Source of the DNA: Eubacterium sp.
GTDB lineage: Bacteria; Bacillota_A; Clostridia; Lachnospirales; Lachnospiraceae
DNA length: 7,325 bases
NCBI GenBank assembly: GCA_023663915.1
Contig: JAMPGN010000211.1
Coordinates: forward strand, 1 to 7,325
Reading direction: 5' to 3'
A program made the position numbers and the translations under genes. Below are positions 5,970 through 7,325 of this stretch, in pieces. Numbering within the stretch: the stretch's first letter is position 1; the number at the start of each line of letters is the position of its first letter. Below the pieces are notes generated by a model. It made no database searches. It was not told where the DNA came from and was given only the letters and a program-made list of their open reading frames with translations.

Positions 5970-6473
5970 ATGATGAATACCCTACCCATAGAAGACATGA
6001 GCAAAGCCTATCTCGAGCACTCCATGGTTATCCATAATTTTGTTATTAAAATAGGCAGTCAGATCAACGACAGTCTATGCCGCGTTTTTGGTGACAGTGT
6101 ACAATACCAATGGCGTGAAAATGATGATAACGTAATCATACCTGATGTATCTATCATTTGCAACATGCGTGACAGAAAAAATGTATCCTTTACCGGTATT
6201 CCACGTTTTGTTATGGAAGTATTATCAGACTCTACAGAAGAATATGACCGAAATGAAAAAATGCAGATATATTGTAAGGTAGGTGTTTCTGAATATTGGA
6301 TCGTTGACTGGCGTAAACAAAAAGTGGAAATCTACATGTTTGACTGGAAAGACGATGATACAAGTTACCCATATCTTTATAAAACTATCACAAAGAATAA
6401 CAAAGAGGAGCTGCAGCTTGTGATGTTCCCCAATTTCAAAATTACCTTTGACGAACTTTTCGACATAAAATAG
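5970..6473 (+). CDS. Short Uma2-family (DUF820) PD-(D/E)XK nuclease-fold protein
   Basis: The 167 residues carry the hallmark core of Uma2/DUF820 proteins: IIPDVSII (56-63, Asp59), PRFVMEVLSDST (78-89, Glu83), a following R-N-E-K (94-97) and GVSEYWIVDW (105-114). This is a restriction-endonuclease-like fold. The family is common in bacteria, but substrates are mostly unknown, so nuclease activity is inferred. Full-length members usually have about 30-40 more N-terminal residues with an Asp-Gly-Glu motif; that part is absent. An in-frame TGA at 5952 excludes an upstream start, so the short form is genuine or was truncated before its present promoter arose. Two ATG codons adjoin (5970 and 5973). 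The second sits at the better distance from AGGAGGG and may be the true start. It is transcribed away from the NLR-like gene; no clear terminator follows. Confidence 0.8.
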   Translation: MMNTLPIEDMSKAYLEHSMVIHNFVIKIGSQINDSLCRVFGDSVQYQWRENDDNVIIPDVSIICNMRDRKNVSFTGIPRFVMEVLSDSTEEYDRNEKMQIYCKVGVSEYWIVDWRKQKVEIYMFDWKDDDTSYPYLYKTITKNNKEELQLVMFPNFKITFDELFDIK

Positions 6474-6507
6474 CAGTAAGTTTATCCTGTTTAATTGCCA
6501 TAACCTC

Positions 6508-6536
6508 TTGACATATTCTCTCGATGGGTCTATTCT
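6508..6536 (+). promoter_or_regulatory. Candidate promoter for the broken nuclease-like gene
   Basis: A perfect TTGACA (6508-6513) is followed after 17 bp by TATTCT (6531-6536, 4 of 6 matches to the -10 consensus). The start would be near 6543, with a leader of about 85 nt. The 155-bp gap between the flanking coding regions otherwise shows only the ribosome binding site at 6614-6620. Confidence 0.5.
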
Positions 6537-6628
6537 ATAACTACACAATTAATTCATAGATCATATTTCATCTGATTCTGTATGGTATTTGCCAGATTCT
6601 AACCGCATGTCACAAAGGAGACCTGTTC

Positions 6629-7325
6629 ATGCCCCTTCTAAACAACACATCTACATCCGTCAACGCAAAAACAGCCCTCAAGCTAAACCGTCGCGTCAAC
6701 TGGCACGAAGCCGCCGCATGTGCTGTCGAAATTGAACTGCGCGATTTCGCAGATATTCTCGATTTTCATTCTGAATATGTTCTTGGCAAAAATGATTACC
6801 GCATCGACCTTCTGATCATTAAAGTTCTGTCCGCCCAGCTGATTCCAAAGAATATCGCACGCTGCTTCAAATCATACAACCTGTTTGAAATCAAGGGTAT
6901 CCGCTCTTAAAGAAAAAAGACGATTTCACTATTGAAAAATCTTCTCCGGGGATATATTATATCAGTAACGAAACATTCGATATACAGATTATTGTGATTC
7001 CGGAACTTCCGCCTGAAGAAAACCTTTATCTGCGCTGTCTGACCGATAATCTGCAGGACAGTTCTCTGGTCAATCATCTGGCTGATGATTACACGGCTCA
7101 TCGGGATCAGGAAATTTATAACAAATACATACGCCAATTATCCATTGCCAATTTAAAAATGAAGGGAGAATCATTTATGGTAGCATATGAATGGATTTTT
7201 GATCTTTTTGGTACAAGTTCGGACGAGATCATTGCAAACGCTAAGCGGGAATCGGATGCGTATTATCAACCGAAGCTTAATGAACAAGCCGCCACAATTA
7301 AGGAACTGGCATTATCCAATAAGCA
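6629..7325 (+). pseudogene. PD-(D/E)XK-like Lachnospiraceae-type protein, broken by an internal deletion and frameshift; continues past window edge
   Basis: The first frame (93 residues, ATG at 6629 after AAAGGAG at 6614-6620) includes NWHEAAACAVEIEL, then YRID (Asp60) and LFEIKG (Glu87, Lys89). These fit a D...ExK nuclease core. It stops at TAA 6908-6910. From about 6904 a different frame stays open to the window end for some 140 codons (LLKKKDDFTIEKSSPG..., PPEENLYLRCLTD, FDLFGTSSDEII, then a Lys/Gln-rich start of a probable coiled coil). I remember intact relatives in which about 50 further residues join these two halves, so a segment just after the ExK motif seems deleted out of frame. 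Promoter and ribosome binding site remain, so a 93-residue fragment may still be made. Function in the intact family is not established; a mobile-element or Rpn-like nuclease is possible. Confidence 0.7.

Noticed and set aside
5727..6473. Toxin-antitoxin pair formed by the Uma2-like gene and the large TIR gene
   Set aside because: The genes are divergent with separate promoters, neither resembles an antitoxin, and there is no overlap or coupling.
6225..6548. Leftward 107-codon frame over the end of the Uma2-like gene
   Set aside because: It is antisense to a frame with strong family motifs and shows no recognisable motif itself.
6907..7137. Leftward 76-codon frame
   Set aside because: It is antisense to the second half of the broken nuclease-like gene, whose forward translation is recognisable.
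1..7325. CRISPR array, tRNA/rRNA genes, insertion sequence ends or att sites
   Set aside because: No regularly spaced repeats, cloverleaf-like segments, transposase motifs or paired terminal repeats were found. The only tandem repeat is the 9-bp unit inside the receptor gene.

Overview
The window most resembles a low- to mid-GC Firmicute of the Clostridia, probably Lachnospiraceae. The reasons are the purA variant, strong AGGAGG ribosome binding sites, sigma-A type promoters, and a nuclease-like family at the right edge that I associate with Lachnospiraceae. This assignment comes from recognition by eye, not from a search.

Left part (1-1769), leftward genes. The window opens with the first 26 codons of a short-chain dehydrogenase/reductase with its own extended -10 promoter. 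Next comes purA (adenylosuccinate synthetase), followed by a long stem-loop and a small hairpin with a U-run. The purA leader holds a strong promoter, an intrinsic terminator just downstream of it and a bulged stem-loop, so it could be an attenuator. The PurA protein is divergent at several residues that are close to invariant in textbook PurA.

Centre (1770-5726), leftward. One AT-rich gene encodes a 1318-residue multidomain protein. In order it has a P-loop STAND-like NTPase, a winged-helix-like segment, an alpha-helical/TPR-like region, six BspA-type leucine-rich repeats, a small SH3/Tudor-like module and a C-terminal TIR domain with a putative NADase glutamate. It looks like a single-protein bacterial NLR-type immune receptor: sensor repeats, a nucleotide-driven switch and a TIR effector. 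It is the most interesting object in the window.

Right part (5727-7325), rightward. A 243-bp divergent intergenic region carries a promoter for each direction and a 10-bp inverted repeat that straddles the receptor promoter. It is followed by a short Uma2-family (DUF820) PD-(D/E)XK protein with its own promoter. Last is a promoter-driven, broken member of a second PD-(D/E)XK-like family that runs off the window. Two nuclease-fold genes, one of them decaying, beside a receptor-like NTPase suggest an accessory or defence neighbourhood next to a housekeeping purine gene. Nothing in the sequence shows that these genes form one operon or one system. No tRNA, rRNA, CRISPR array or intact insertion sequence was seen.
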